Origin: Paenibacillus bovis
GTDB lineage: Bacteria > Bacillota > Bacilli > Bacillales > Bacillaceae_C
Direction of reading: 5' to 3'
Length of the DNA stretch: 64,000 nt
Assembly (NCBI GenBank): GCA_007679095.1
Contig: VEFU01000019.1
Coordinates: 1-64,000, forward strand
The notes beneath the pieces were generated by a model. That model saw nothing but the letters and a program-made list of their open reading frames with translations, had not been told where the DNA came from and did not search any database. The stretch's first letter is position 1; each line of letters opens with the position of its first letter. Shown one piece after another: positions 52,730 through 61,627 of this stretch. The position numbers and the translations under genes were made by a program.

Positions 52730-53746
52730 CTATTGTTTTATTCTTACTAATGCTTCATCGAGTACAGCAATCACTCTGTCACACCACTCATCAAATTCCT
52801 TATCTTCGATTTGATATTCTGGATGATCCAAAATAAAGTTCACTGCTTGCCTAATACCTTGATCCAGTCTTGTAGTTGCTACAAATTCTGGTACAAGCCT
52901 TTTCAACTTCGAATTGTCAAATACAACAGAGTTTGACTTATCTCCTAATAAGCCACTGCCGAGATCCCAGTTACTTGCTTTAGCTAGGAATTCGGAGGAA
53001 ACATATACAGCATTTAGTTTTACCCCAAGCGCATCTGCAATCATTTCATATATTTGATTCCATGTCACAGTTTCATCTGACGTAATATGTACAGACTCCC
53101 CTATTGCATGAATATTCCCCATTAATCCAATGAACCCTTTCGCAAAATCACTATTATGAGTCATTGTCCATAATGCTGTTCCATCTCCATGAATGATAAC
53201 TGGTTTATTCTCCAACATCCGTTTTGCGACTTGCCAAGACCCTTTTGTTCCATGAACCCCAAGCGGAATCGATCGTTCATCATACGTATGACTTGGTCTC
53301 ACAATCGTAATTGGGAATCCTTCTTCTCTATACAGCTTCATTAAATAATCTTCACATGCTATCTTGTTTCTTGAGTATTCCCAGTATGGATTTGCTAAAG
53401 GTGTCCCTTCTGTCACTCGATAATCTGCTAATGGAGTTTGATAGGCTGAGGCAGAGCTAATGAATATAAATTGTTTTGTTTTCCCTTTAAACAATCGATA
53501 ATCTCTTTCCAAATGGGAAGGAACAAAGGCAATAAAATCAGCAACAACATCAAAGTGTAAATCCTGAATCAATTCTGAAACCCTATCTTCATCATTAATA
53601 TCAGCTGTAATTACATTTATACCTTCAGGAAGTAGCTCATTTCTATTTCCACGATTTAATAGATATAGCTCCCAACCCTTTTCTACTAATTGTTTCGTAA
53701 TAGCAGTACTAATTGTTCCTGTTCCACCAATAAAAAGCGCTTTCAA
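52730..53746 (-). CDS. NAD-dependent epimerase/dehydratase family protein
   Basis: A 338-residue extended SDR. The nucleotide-binding motif GGTGTIS is at residues 8-14, the active-site YSRNK (Tyr-x-x-x-Lys) is present, and FIFISSASAYQTP gives the catalytic Ser region. The C-terminal half (HGDGTALWTMTHNSDFAKGF) resembles CSP41-like and reductase-like atypical members. The substrate is unclear; no neighbouring sugar-nucleotide genes help. It is an isolated gene with its own terminator. Confidence 0.85.
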   Translation of the reverse strand: MKALFIGGTGTISTAITKQLVEKGWELYLLNRGNRNELLPEGINVITADINDEDRVSELIQDLHFDVVADFIAFVPSHLERDYRLFKGKTKQFIFISSASAYQTPLADYRVTEGTPLANPYWEYSRNKIACEDYLMKLYREEGFPITIVRPSHTYDERSIPLGVHGTKGSWQVAKRMLENKPVIIHGDGTALWTMTHNSDFAKGFIGLMGNIHAIGESVHITSDETVTWNQIYEMIADALGVKLNAVYVSSEFLAKASNWDLGSGLLGDKSNSVVFDNSKLKRLVPEFVATTRLDQGIRQAVNFILDHPEYQIEDKEFDEWCDRVIAVLDEALVRIKQ

Positions 53747-53870
53747 TAGAATCCCTCCAGAAACATATTTTTCCTCTCATCTATTATCATACTGAATTCA
53801 TACACTATTAACCACAAAACTTAGAAGAAATTAGAGAGATTATTCAACAATTTTTCATTTGTGTTGGATA

Positions 53871-53907
53871 AGCAACAAATCCAATCTTCTATTGGTGTTT
53901 TGTTGCT
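53871..53907. other. Hairpin in the leader of the broken FMN reductase gene
   Basis: Arms AGCAACA / TGTTGCT with inner CCAAT / ATTGG, 70 bp before the start codon. It may be an operator, an attenuator or a terminator of an unseen upstream transcript; the sequence does not decide. Confidence 0.4.
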
Positions 53908-53978
53908 CAGATCCTCGGTATTATACAGTTATAAGTTAAATATCAAATAAAAAGCATATATTTTTAGGAGGAATTACA

Positions 53979-54539
53979 ATGGTTAAAATCGGTATTATTA
54001 CAGGAAGCACAAGAGATTCAAGAGTAAATATTCAAGTTGCAGAATGGGTGAAATCAATTGCAGATCGCCGTGGGGATGCGGAATACGAATTAATTGATAT
54101 CTAAGATTACAATCTACCAAAGTTTAATGAACCGATTCCTGCAATTATGTCACAAGATTATCAAGCTCCAGAGGCACATGTTTGGTCACAAAAAGTGAGC
54201 GAATTAGATGGATTTGTTTTTGTTACACCAGAATATAACAAAGCAATTACTTCTGGCTTAAAAGATGCCATTGATTACTTGTATGTAGAGTGGAATAATA
54301 AGGGCGCAGGTATTGTAAGTTATGGTTCTACACTAGGAGTAACAGCTGCAAATAATTTAAGATTAATTTTAACTGTACCAGCTGTTGCTACAGTTCGCAC
54401 ACAACCTGCATTTAGTTTATCTACTGATTTTGAGAATATGAGCGTGTTTAAACCAGCTTCACATCATCAAGAAACAGTGGACAAAATGTTAGATGAAGTA
54501 GTTTCCTGGTCCACTGCACTAAAGACAATTAGAGATTAA
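53979..54539 (+). pseudogene. NADPH-dependent FMN reductase (NAD(P)H quinone/azo reductase-like) broken by an in-frame TAA
   Basis: The frame begins MVKIGIITGSTRDSRVNIQV after a perfect AGGAGG site and reads into the typical ..YELIDI-stop-DYNLPKFNEP region, where codon 42 is TAA (54102-54104). Beyond it the frame continues without error to 54539 (FVTPEYNKAITSGLKDAIDY, the family's flavin motif). Without the stop it would be a full-length 186-residue flavoprotein. Family members commonly carry Ala or a similar residue here. No strong ribosome site allows a restart downstream. A recent nonsense mutation or a sequencing error is likely, as the remaining sequence is undegraded. Confidence 0.85.
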
Positions 54540-54691
54540 TAGAACAATGAGGAAGAGATTTGATTCTTTTCCTCTTTTTTTATGCATATAATCTCTTTGC
54601 TGTTCAATGATTAAAAGTCAAACGGATTAATTTAAATTTTCTAACTCCTATGATAGACTAATATGTAATATTAAGGAAAGGAAGCGATTAC

Positions 54692-55516
54692 ATGAATGCT
54701 CTTACATTAAATAATGGTGTTCGCATCCCTCATTTAGGGTATGGTGTGTGGAAAGTTCGTAATGAAGAAGCAACGACTGCAGTTAGCCAAGCGCTGGATT
54801 CTGGATACCGCCTAATTGATACAGCTATGATTTATCGAAATGAAGTCGGTGTTGGTGAAGCGATAGCAAACAGCAATATACCACATGAAGATTTATTTAT
54901 TACAACGAAGGTATGGAATAGTGACCAAGGCTATGAAAATACTTTACGAGCATTTGATGAAAGTCTTGAAAGACTAGGTCTTGATTATGTCGATCTCTAT
55001 TTAATTCATTGGCCGACACCAAAGTTTGATACATATGTTGATACGTATAAAGCACTCGAAAAATTGTATAAAGAAGGGCGAACAAAAGCAATTGGCGTTT
55101 GCAACTTTGAAATTGAGCATTTGCAAAGAATTTTTGACGAGTGTGAAATTAAACCAGCAGTTAACCAAATCGAATGTCACCCATACTTACAACAGAAGGA
55201 ACTGAAACAGTTTTGTAAGGAACACGGGATTTATGTAGAAGCTTATAGTCCGTTAATGAATGGAACAAAGGTGATCGAAGATCCAGTTATTCAAGATTTG
55301 GCCGAAAAATACGGAAAGACACCAGCTCAAGTAATTCTCCGTTGGCATATTCAAGAAGATGTCGTTGTCATTCCAAAAACAGTTACACCTTCTCGAATGG
55401 TAGAAAATTTAGATGTGTTTGATTTTGAATTGAGTGCCGAAGATATGGCAAGAATTGCGGAATTAGACCGTGGCGAACGCCATAATGCTGATCCGAATGA
55501 GTTTCATAATCGATAA
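54692..55516 (+). CDS. Aldo/keto reductase (YvgN/YtbE-like)
   Basis: A 274-residue NADPH-dependent aldo/keto reductase. The barrel starts NNGVRIPHLGYGVWKVRNEE. The catalytic tetrad is visible as D and Y in DTAMIYRNE, K in FITTKVW and H in YLIHWPTP. The NADPH-binding end VVVIPKTVTPSRMVENLDVF is present. The size is standard. Bacillus relatives reduce methylglyoxal and other aldehydes. AGGAAAGG lies before the ATG. Confidence 0.93.
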   Translation: MNALTLNNGVRIPHLGYGVWKVRNEEATTAVSQALDSGYRLIDTAMIYRNEVGVGEAIANSNIPHEDLFITTKVWNSDQGYENTLRAFDESLERLGLDYVDLYLIHWPTPKFDTYVDTYKALEKLYKEGRTKAIGVCNFEIEHLQRIFDECEIKPAVNQIECHPYLQQKELKQFCKEHGIYVEAYSPLMNGTKVIEDPVIQDLAEKYGKTPAQVILRWHIQEDVVVIPKTVTPSRMVENLDVFDFELSAEDMARIAELDRGERHNADPNEFHNR

Positions 55517-55599
55517 TTAAATTTCTTTTAGAATAGTTTTTATCGTTTCTTCGTTAGAAATATTATGAAATGTGAGATGGCAAATTGAAGCCTACTATA

Positions 55600-56044
55600 A
55601 TGGAAAAAGAGGAACTAATATTAATTGGATTTCAAAGGAATTATCTCGTAACAGATGATACTCGCACATTAATTCCGCAACTATGGGACGAATAAATATT
55701 TAGAGCGACAAAACGAAATTAAACATTGGATAAAGGAAGTTTCTGCTGGCATTTGCTTTGATGGAAATGAACAAGGTTTTTCTTATTTTGTTGGTGGATT
55801 CGTGACAGACATAGAAGATATCCCCAATGGAATGGAAGTGTTGAAACTGCCTCCGCAAAAATACGCCATTTTCACCTTTAAAGGCGGAGCAGATAAAATC
55901 GGCGACCATTGGGAATACATCAATGATGTTTGGGATAAGCAAACGGATTGTGTTTGTACAGGAGTCGACTTCGAATACTACGATTCTAGGTTCCATCCTG
56001 ATTCCGATGAATCTGAGTTAGATATTTATATTTCTATAAAATAA
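55600..56044 (+). pseudogene. GyrI-like/effector-binding domain protein (YdeE-like), frameshifted
   Basis: Two frames together give one protein. The first runs from an ATG at 55600 (MEKEELILIGFQRNYLVTDD) to a TAA at 55693. The second, offset by one base, continues KYLERQNEIKHWIKEV, then GFVTDIEDIPNGMEVLKLPP and ends at 56044. The joint at GACGAATAAATAT suggests one extra T. The composite is about 147 residues and matches the effector-binding domain of AraC-type regulators, which bind small hydrophobic ligands. The start has a weak ribosome site, so the N-terminus may also be altered. Confidence 0.7.
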
Positions 56045-56053
56045 TCATTGAGT

Positions 56054-56084
56054 AAAGGGTACTTTCAAATGGAAAGTACCCTTT
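56054..56084 (+). terminator. Hairpin after the effector-binding pseudogene
   Basis: Perfect arms AAAGGGTACTTTC / GAAAGTACCCTTT with a five-base loop. Confidence 0.65.
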
Positions 56085-56192
56085 CTCTCATAAAAACGCC
56101 ATTTCAAAAAGAAACTGGCATATCGTGTGTCTTAATTCAGAAAATATGATGATTAACGAAATAGTTGTAAAAGCACCTTTGCTCAGTACTCC

Positions 56193-56954
56193 TCACTTAG
56201 CTGTTTGGCCACCATCAATAGCAATTTCTGCACCTGTAATAAAGCGTGCTTCATCAGAGGCAAGAAAGAGTACAAGATACGCTACATCTACTGGTTCACC
56301 TATATACCCGATTGGAATATCTTTTAATACTCCTTCTGTCATTTCTTTATCTTCCGTCACTACCGAAACCATTGGTGTATTAATGAATCCAGGATGAACA
56401 GAATTCACACGAATTTTATCTGGCCCTAATTCAACAGCTGCTCCTTTTGTTAATAGGCGTGTTGCACCTTTTGAGGCGGTATAGTGAACACCGGCAGCCC
56501 CACCAACAAGTCCTGCCATGGAAGAGATATTGACGATGGATCCTTGGCCAACTTTTCTCATCTCTGGAACTACCGCTTTAATACCTAGAAAATTCCCTGT
56601 GGCATTTACGGTCATAAATTTATTCCAACTATTCAGATCCACAGTGTCGATTTCACCAAAGCCTTCTGCTCCACCTATTCCTGCATTATTCACTAAAATA
56701 TCTATCTTCCCATATTTATTAACTGTTTCTTTTACGACATTTCCCCACTGTTCTTCATCTGTAACATTATGCTCAATAGCAAGGGCATCTCCACCATTTG
56801 CAACAATTTCTTTTACTACTTCGTTTAATTTTTCGGCTTGTAAATCTGTTGCTACTACGTTTGCTCCTTCTTTTGCAAATAACTTTGCTTCCTCTGCCCC
56901 TTGACCACTAGCTGCTCCAGTAATAATAGCTACCTTTCCAGACAATCTACCCAT
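56193..56954 (-). CDS. Classical SDR family oxidoreductase
   Basis: A 253-residue short-chain dehydrogenase. The NAD(P)-binding TGAASGQGAE motif, NNAG (VNNAGIGG), catalytic Ser (NISSMAGL), Tyr-x-x-x-Lys (YTASKGA) and the end motif FITGAEIAIDGGQTAK are all present. ATDLQ after the second strand suggests NAD preference. It resembles hydroxysteroid, cyclopentanol or glucose 1-dehydrogenase-type enzymes; the substrate is unknown. It stands alone and converges on the pseudogene to its left. Confidence 0.92.
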   Translation of the reverse strand: MGRLSGKVAIITGAASGQGAEEAKLFAKEGANVVATDLQAEKLNEVVKEIVANGGDALAIEHNVTDEEQWGNVVKETVNKYGKIDILVNNAGIGGAEGFGEIDTVDLNSWNKFMTVNATGNFLGIKAVVPEMRKVGQGSIVNISSMAGLVGGAAGVHYTASKGATRLLTKGAAVELGPDKIRVNSVHPGFINTPMVSVVTEDKEMTEGVLKDIPIGYIGEPVDVAYLVLFLASDEARFITGAEIAIDGGQTAK

Positions 56955-57084
56955 AGATGTTTCCTCCTAATTTAAACAAAAGATTTCTCAATTATTGACA
57001 TCGTATCGGTAGTAGTCTGTGTAAACCTTGTTTATTTATGCCATTTTACATGCTTTTTCCAAATAATGATCTCCCACTAGTATG

Positions 57085-58287
57085 TCATTCATCAATAAAT
57101 TGTTGATACTTATGCAGCGTTTCATCTGTTAATACACCAAATTCCTTTAAATGGTTAACGAGTACACTCGCAATCATCTCATTCTCTTCTGAAAAACTTA
57201 CTCTCATTAATACCCTATTAATTATATCGGCAAATTCATGTGGACTCTCATACATCGTATTCCATGCACGTGTTTGGAGCTCCATATCTTCTCCTAGTGC
57301 AGCTGACTCCAGTTCATCTGCTGGTAATGGCTCATGGAATTGTGCATAAGGATCCTCGTACACATTTGTGTAAATAAAGGAGATGCAGTCATCTAAACTA
57401 GGAGCGATGCTTATTTTTTCTCCAGAATAAAGTGCATATACTTCTCCATTTTCAATTACCAGTTCACTATCCTCGAGCTCTAAATAAGGTACTTCCTTTG
57501 TGAATCCCTTAATAATGGATTTAAAGTTTGGAGTGATGAAAATGTAATTAAAATCTGGGTTCAATTGCTCTAGAAACATATTAAATCTCACATCTTCCTC
57601 TTCAGCAATATCATGATACGCTTTAGGACGATAAAAGTAATCGGCAGTTATTTCCTTTGCTTCGATTGTCCACTCCGTTTCAGGAGACTCAAAAATCACA
57701 CGAAGGGCAAACCCATTTCTCGTTTTTATCATTTCATCGTATATGTACCACTGGCCAACTTCTATTGGTTTTTCTGAATGCTCAGCCAAAATCCCTGAAA
57801 AGGTAAGTTCAATAATAGCTTTATTCGTAAATCCATTAGCTGTATTTAATGTGATTTTTAGTGAATCATCATCACGTTCTATACGCTCTATCACCGCATC
57901 ATGTAAGCTTTGCTCGTAAACCTCTTGAACAGATGTTGGTAAAGAAGCGAGTGTCTTCTCTTTATTGCTATGTGCTGCTTCCAGAACTGCTTCAAATTTT
58001 CTTTCTTCCCCTTGCATCCAATTCAAATAATCTTCTCGAACATGCTTAGGTAATTGTGGCGTATTTAGTGTTCCATTATGCACAAATGGATGAAATCGGG
58101 GAGGGAGTACTTGAAGTAATTGCTCTTTACATTCATTCAGTTCTGCTGCTAGTGAAGCCTGAAGGTCCATTCCCTCCTCTTTTGCGTCCTCCATATGTAT
58201 GTCCCAATCCTCATCTGTTTCAGGTATAGGTAAGATATTCACTTTTTCAAAGGCATGCTTGGCTTGTAACGATAAATTCCAATTCAT
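57085..58287 (-). CDS. Uncharacterised 400-residue soluble protein
   Basis: Not recognised. The protein is acidic, without signal peptide or membrane segments. An N-terminal helical part (about 1-140, with KHAFEKVNILPIPETDEDWD and acidic stretches) is followed by a beta-rich middle (about 140-215; IIELTFSGILAEHSEKP, EVGQWYIYDEMI) and a mixed C-terminal half ending DETLHKYQQFIDE. It may belong to a Bacillaceae DUF family such as DUF4085, which often has this kind of mixed fold, but I cannot confirm that. It lies between the SDR and the hydrolase gene on the same strand, with about 80-130 bp on each side. Confidence 0.75.
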   Translation of the reverse strand: MNWNLSLQAKHAFEKVNILPIPETDEDWDIHMEDAKEEGMDLQASLAAELNECKEQLLQVLPPRFHPFVHNGTLNTPQLPKHVREDYLNWMQGEERKFEAVLEAAHSNKEKTLASLPTSVQEVYEQSLHDAVIERIERDDDSLKITLNTANGFTNKAIIELTFSGILAEHSEKPIEVGQWYIYDEMIKTRNGFALRVIFESPETEWTIEAKEITADYFYRPKAYHDIAEEEDVRFNMFLEQLNPDFNYIFITPNFKSIIKGFTKEVPYLELEDSELVIENGEVYALYSGEKISIAPSLDDCISFIYTNVYEDPYAQFHEPLPADELESAALGEDMELQTRAWNTMYESPHEFADIINRVLMRVSFSEENEMIASVLVNHLKEFGVLTDETLHKYQQFIDE

Positions 58288-58343
58288 CTGGAAACATTCC
58301 CCTTTATTTTTTTATATAAATTATCATCTTAAATATAGGGAAA

Positions 58344-58369
58344 CGCAAAGGAAATTCACATCCTTTGCG
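58344..58369. terminator. Hairpin after the hydrolase gene
   Basis: Arms CGCAAAGGA / TCCTTTGCG with a short loop; on the minus strand it is followed by TTTCCC. Confidence 0.6.
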
Positions 58370-58371
58370 CC

Positions 58372-59331
58372 TTATTTTATATATTTTAAGAGAAAACTAT
58401 TTAAGCGTTCTTTATATGCCTCTTTCTCTAAAACAAAGGATTCTCCATGATTAGCTCCATCCACTAGCATAAGCTCTGCTTCACTATTTGTATGTTCATA
58501 CAATTCTTCTGCAAGATTCGTAGGGACGAATGTATCCTCTTTTCCGTGTATATAAAGAATCGGAACTTCTGCTTTTTCTACTTGTTTTAATGAGCTTGCC
58601 TCACGAAATGAATACCCGGCAAGTGCCTTCGTAACTAGGCTTGTACTATCGAGAATTGGGAAAGGAGGTAATTTAAACATACGTTTGATTTGGTAGGAAA
58701 ACAATTCATAGACCGATGAATATGGGCTGTCTGCAATGATAGCCGAAACATTTTCAGACATATCCTTTTCGCCACTTGCCATTAGAACTGTCGCCGCTCC
58801 CATTGATAAACCGTGGTAAACTATTTGCGTCTCATTACCAAGCTTATTCACAAGCAATTTTGTCCAGTCTATGAGGTCTAGTCGATCATGCCAGCCAAAT
58901 CCGTAATAATCACCTTCACTACTTCCGTGCCCTCGTGCATCTGCCATGAAAAGGTTATATCCAAGATCTTCATAGTAATATTGTCCATAGATTCCCATTT
59001 GTTTCGCATGCCCTAAGTATCCATGTGTAAAAATCACTAATTTATCTGTTTTCTCTTTTGCCGGTAAATAGTAACCTACTAGACTTAGGCCATCTCGTGA
59101 CTCCATTTGTAATTCTTCAAATGGTTGTTTTGCTACCCACTCTCGCCACTCACCATCTAACATTTCATCCAATGATTCTGCAGAAACCTCGAGATCGGCA
59201 TTATCCTCTAAAAAAGTTTTCTCTCCACGTGAGATCGCTAAGTGATAAAAGAAGAAACTCGCAGCAATATCCACGACTAATAAGACAGCTACTAAAGTTA
59301 CTACTATTTTTTTCCAATGTTTTCGTAACAT
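58372..59331 (-). CDS. Membrane-anchored alpha/beta hydrolase (YqkD-like)
   Basis: A 319-residue serine hydrolase with one N-terminal membrane segment (about 8-30). The nucleophile elbow is GLSMGAA (S177), the acid is in HGKEDTFVP and the His in DGANHGES. The oxyanion segment is FTHGYLGHAK, and ADARGHGSSEGDYYGFGWHD is typical of the BAAT-like/YqkD group. The likely role is a peptidase or esterase at the membrane surface; the substrate is not known. The size fits the family (about 300-320). Confidence 0.88.
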   Translation of the reverse strand: MLRKHWKKIVVTLVAVLLVVDIAASFFFYHLAISRGEKTFLEDNADLEVSAESLDEMLDGEWREWVAKQPFEELQMESRDGLSLVGYYLPAKEKTDKLVIFTHGYLGHAKQMGIYGQYYYEDLGYNLFMADARGHGSSEGDYYGFGWHDRLDLIDWTKLLVNKLGNETQIVYHGLSMGAATVLMASGEKDMSENVSAIIADSPYSSVYELFSYQIKRMFKLPPFPILDSTSLVTKALAGYSFREASSLKQVEKAEVPILYIHGKEDTFVPTNLAEELYEHTNSEAELMLVDGANHGESFVLEKEAYKERLNSFLLKYIK

Positions 59332-59645
59332 ACCCCTTTTCCCCTTCTATACAAAATATATAACTATTATACTAGAAAAAAGTGAATTTTTCGTTGGTAG
59401 AATTAGGGTAGTTCTATCAACCTTAAAATTAATTCACCAACTACCACAACCACGATATACTTCTTCTTGTTATATTTATTATTATTATTGTTGTTGTTCT
59501 TTTTCTTTTTATTATTCTTTTTATTGTCCACGTATCGTCGACGTATCGTGGAGATATCGTAAAACTCTACAATTATGGCTTTTTTAAAAATACACCTCAT
59601 ATTTTATATAGAAAAAAGAGTGGAAACTAGACACCCTCGTTTCAA
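59332..59645. other. Gene-free stretch with low-complexity and short repeats
   Basis: About 310 bp with no supportable gene. It holds a run of TTA/TTG/TTC triplets (about 59470-59520) and ACGTATCG copies (about 59530-59545). A nominal open frame on the minus strand is only translation of this low-complexity DNA (poly-Asn/Lys). Confidence 0.6.
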
Positions 59646-59652
59646 AAAAATT

Positions 59653-59684
59653 AGAGACAGGGTTATTCATTAACCCCGTCCCTC
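59653..59684 (-). terminator. Terminator of the coat-like gene
   Basis: Arms GAGACAGGGTTA / TAACCCCGTC with T-rich sequence following on the minus strand. Confidence 0.75.
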
Positions 59685-59724
59685 GAAATAATGATGTCGC
59701 TATTACCTACTACATAGGCATTTT

Positions 59725-60186
59725 TTATACACAAGTAAACGATTCAATTTGTCTTAAGCTTATTCCAAAGTAAACCCAGTTAAATCCAGTCCAACGAAAA
59801 CCAGCTACTGAATTACGACCAACAAAGATTGGATAAAACCAGAATTGCTGATTACGTCTTAACCATACGTAGGTAAATCTAAACATACATCTTCTAATAC
59901 CGCCTGGATCAACCGCAAATGTTTGCGCCTGAGTCGGAACAAAGCTTGGCGGTGGTGTCGTTGGCGCTCCTGCTCCTTGGCCAGGCCCCCCTGGACCCGG
60001 TCCGATTCCAGGTCCTTGCCCTGGTGTTGGAAACATCGGTGGAAAAAATGGTGGGAAGAAAGGCGGAATTCCCCCTAATTGTCGTTCATCATACTCCGAA
60101 TGGTATGAGTTATGCTCTTCGTATGGACTATTTTCTTCTACATGATATGGATAATCATAGTACATCGGTAAATAATTAGGATACAT
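59725..60186 (-). CDS. Small Gly/Pro-rich coat-like protein
   Basis: A protein of about 153 residues. The ATG at 60186 lies eight bases after AAGGAG. The N-terminus is Tyr/Pro-rich (MYPNYLPMYYDYPYHVEENS), the middle is a Phe-Pro and Gly-Pro-Gly-rich stretch (FPPFFPPMFPTPGQGPG; GPGPGGPGQGAGAPTTPPP), and the C-terminal 60 residues form a compact-looking Trp/Tyr/Arg-rich domain with two Cys (CMFRFTYVWLRRNQQFWFY, ESFTCV). Bacillaceae have many such proteins, sometimes annotated as spore coat or, wrongly, as transporters. A surface or spore-layer role is a guess; there is no signal peptide. Confidence 0.7.
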   Translation of the reverse strand: MYPNYLPMYYDYPYHVEENSPYEEHNSYHSEYDERQLGGIPPFFPPFFPPMFPTPGQGPGIGPGPGGPGQGAGAPTTPPPSFVPTQAQTFAVDPGGIRRCMFRFTYVWLRRNQQFWFYPIFVGRNSVAGFRWTGFNWVYFGISLRQIESFTCV

Positions 60187-60323
60187 AAGTAGCACTCCTT
60201 AACATTTTAATCTCACATCATCTTATTTATAGACAGATGACCATTCAACTTGTACCCACTAAAATGGGCACTTCCCCACATAGTTCCTCTGTTTTATATA
60301 AAAATCTATTTATATTTTGACAA

Positions 60324-60339
60324 TGTGATATACGTCACA
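60324..60339 (+). promoter_or_regulatory. FNR box of the RIC gene
   Basis: A perfect TGTGA-N6-TCACA (TGTGATATACGTCACA). Its centre (60331.5) is 41.5 bases before the predicted transcription start near 60373, the standard distance for direct activation by Fnr. Confidence 0.7.
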
Positions 60340-60360
60340 AAAACCAAAAGCAAAATCCCT

Positions 60361-60366
60361 TATGAT
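60361..60366 (+). promoter_or_regulatory. -10 box of the RIC gene
   Basis: TATGAT seven bases before the predicted start of transcription. There is no -35 at the right distance, as expected where Fnr activates by binding at -41.5. Confidence 0.6.
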
Positions 60367-60400
60367 GAAATAAATGATAGGTAAAGGGAGTTGTATCAAC

Positions 60401-61108
60401 ATGACTCAATTCACGATAGATACTGAAGTGGCCGATATTGTCACTGCCTTACCACAAAGTGCAGAAGTCTTTCGCAAATTACGGATTGATTTTTGCTGTG
60501 GTGGAAAAGTTGCATTAAAAACAGCAGCAATGGAGCAAGGTTTTAACCCAGAGGAAATTTTGAAGGAAATAAAAGAACTGGAAAATACACAACCTAGTGA
60601 AGCTTTCGATCCTGCTTCAATTGGAGATCGTACACTCGTTACGTATATCCAAGAAACGTATCATGATCCATTACGTGAACAATTACCAGAGCTTTCTAAG
60701 TATGTATCCACTGTGGTAAATGTACATGGAAGTTTACATCCAGAACTTTATCGTGTTCAAGAAATCTTTGAAGAGTTATCTACAGAACTACTTGATCATA
60801 CAAAAGATGAGGATATGAATGTCTTTCCTCTCCTCTTAACATTTTTACGTAATCCATCAAACGAGCTAGTAGAAAAAGTGACACCACATGTGCAGGAACT
60901 AGAGGAAGAACACGAGAATACTGGTAAACTTCTATTCGAACTACGAGATATTACTAATAATTTCACGTTACCTGAAGGAGCATGTGCCACATATTCGCTC
61001 GTATATCGTCAGTTAGAGGAACTGGAAAAGAAAACATTTCAGCATGTCCACTTAGAAAATAATATTTTATTTGAACGTGTAAAAAAGGTCTTACATTCAC
61101 TGAATTGA
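60401..61108 (+). CDS. scdA: Iron-sulfur cluster repair di-iron protein (RIC family)
   Basis: A protein of about 235 residues of the ScdA/YtfE family that helps rebuild Fe-S clusters damaged by nitric oxide or oxidants. The N-terminal ScdA domain has DFCCGGK (residues about 30-36), followed by a hemerythrin-like four-helix bundle with His/Glu iron ligands (TYHDPLREQLPELSKYV, VNVHGSLHPEL, LLDHTKDEDMNVFPLL, EEEHENTGKL, FQHVHLENNILFERV). The ATG at 60401 has AAAGGGAG upstream; an ATG at 60374 is less likely. An FNR box precedes it, so low-oxygen or NO induction is expected. Confidence 0.93.
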   Translation: MTQFTIDTEVADIVTALPQSAEVFRKLRIDFCCGGKVALKTAAMEQGFNPEEILKEIKELENTQPSEAFDPASIGDRTLVTYIQETYHDPLREQLPELSKYVSTVVNVHGSLHPELYRVQEIFEELSTELLDHTKDEDMNVFPLLLTFLRNPSNELVEKVTPHVQELEEEHENTGKLLFELRDITNNFTLPEGACATYSLVYRQLEELEKKTFQHVHLENNILFERVKKVLHSLN

Positions 61109-61112
61109 TAAG

Positions 61113-61161
61113 AAACGAAAACGACTCTAAATGGGATTATTCTGTTAGAGTCGTTTTCTTT
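61113..61161. terminator. Bidirectional terminator between RIC and the prepilin genes
   Basis: Perfect 14-bp arms GAAAACGACTCTAA / TTAGAGTCGTTTTC with A and T runs on the two sides. Confidence 0.85.
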
Positions 61162-61627
61162 ATGAGACTTTCCTAATTTTAATGATTTTTTCTTCCACTG
61201 ACGAATTGGATTCCTCAAATATCCCGTTTAGCGTTGGGGTAACCCGATACGTAATTTTCAGATCATCCCCCTCTATTTCTACACTTTCAACTATTAATCG
61301 AAAAGCATGGGCATCTTCTTTCATTTCTTTCCTTAATCCTAGCTCTGGAACAAACTGATATAGTTTTGATTCTAGCTCCGTTCTATACTGTTCTATTCCA
61401 GTAGGCGGTTCAGAGTTATTCACTATATGTTGAAGACTATTTTCCATATAGTAAATGCCCATTTCCCTCAGTTTTTCAAATTGTATATTCTCTTCTGATC
61501 GTTTGAATTGCTGGGTACTATTTATGATATTTGATATAATTGGTGGAGTAATAACACCTATTATTGCAATGATAAGTAATACCGTTATCAAGGCATAGCC
61601 GGATTGATTTTTTCTAAAGGAGATCAT
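61160..61627 (-). CDS. PilX/GspK-like prepilin
   Basis: A 155-residue pilin-like protein with a type IV prepilin leader RKNQSG / YALITVLLIIAIIGVI. Cleavage should fall after G10. The +5 position is Thr rather than Glu, as in PilX/GspK minor pilins, which sit at the tip and lack the Glu5 partner residue. The membrane helix spans about 12-30, followed by a soluble C-terminal domain. It overlaps by four bases with the next prepilin gene and is co-translated with it. Confidence 0.7.
   Translation of the reverse strand: MISFRKNQSGYALITVLLIIAIIGVITPPIISNIINSTQQFKRSEENIQFEKLREMGIYYMENSLQHIVNNSEPPTGIEQYRTELESKLYQFVPELGLRKEMKEDAHAFRLIVESVEIEGDDLKITYRVTPTLNGIFEESNSSVEEKIIKIRKVS

Noticed and set aside
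54102-54104. TAA in the FMN reductase gene as programmed recoding
   Set aside because: No slippery site or selenocysteine element (which would use TGA) is present.
59403-59600. Open frame rich in Asn and Lys
   Set aside because: It is translation of TTA/TTG/TTC low-complexity DNA, lacks a ribosome site and matches no family.
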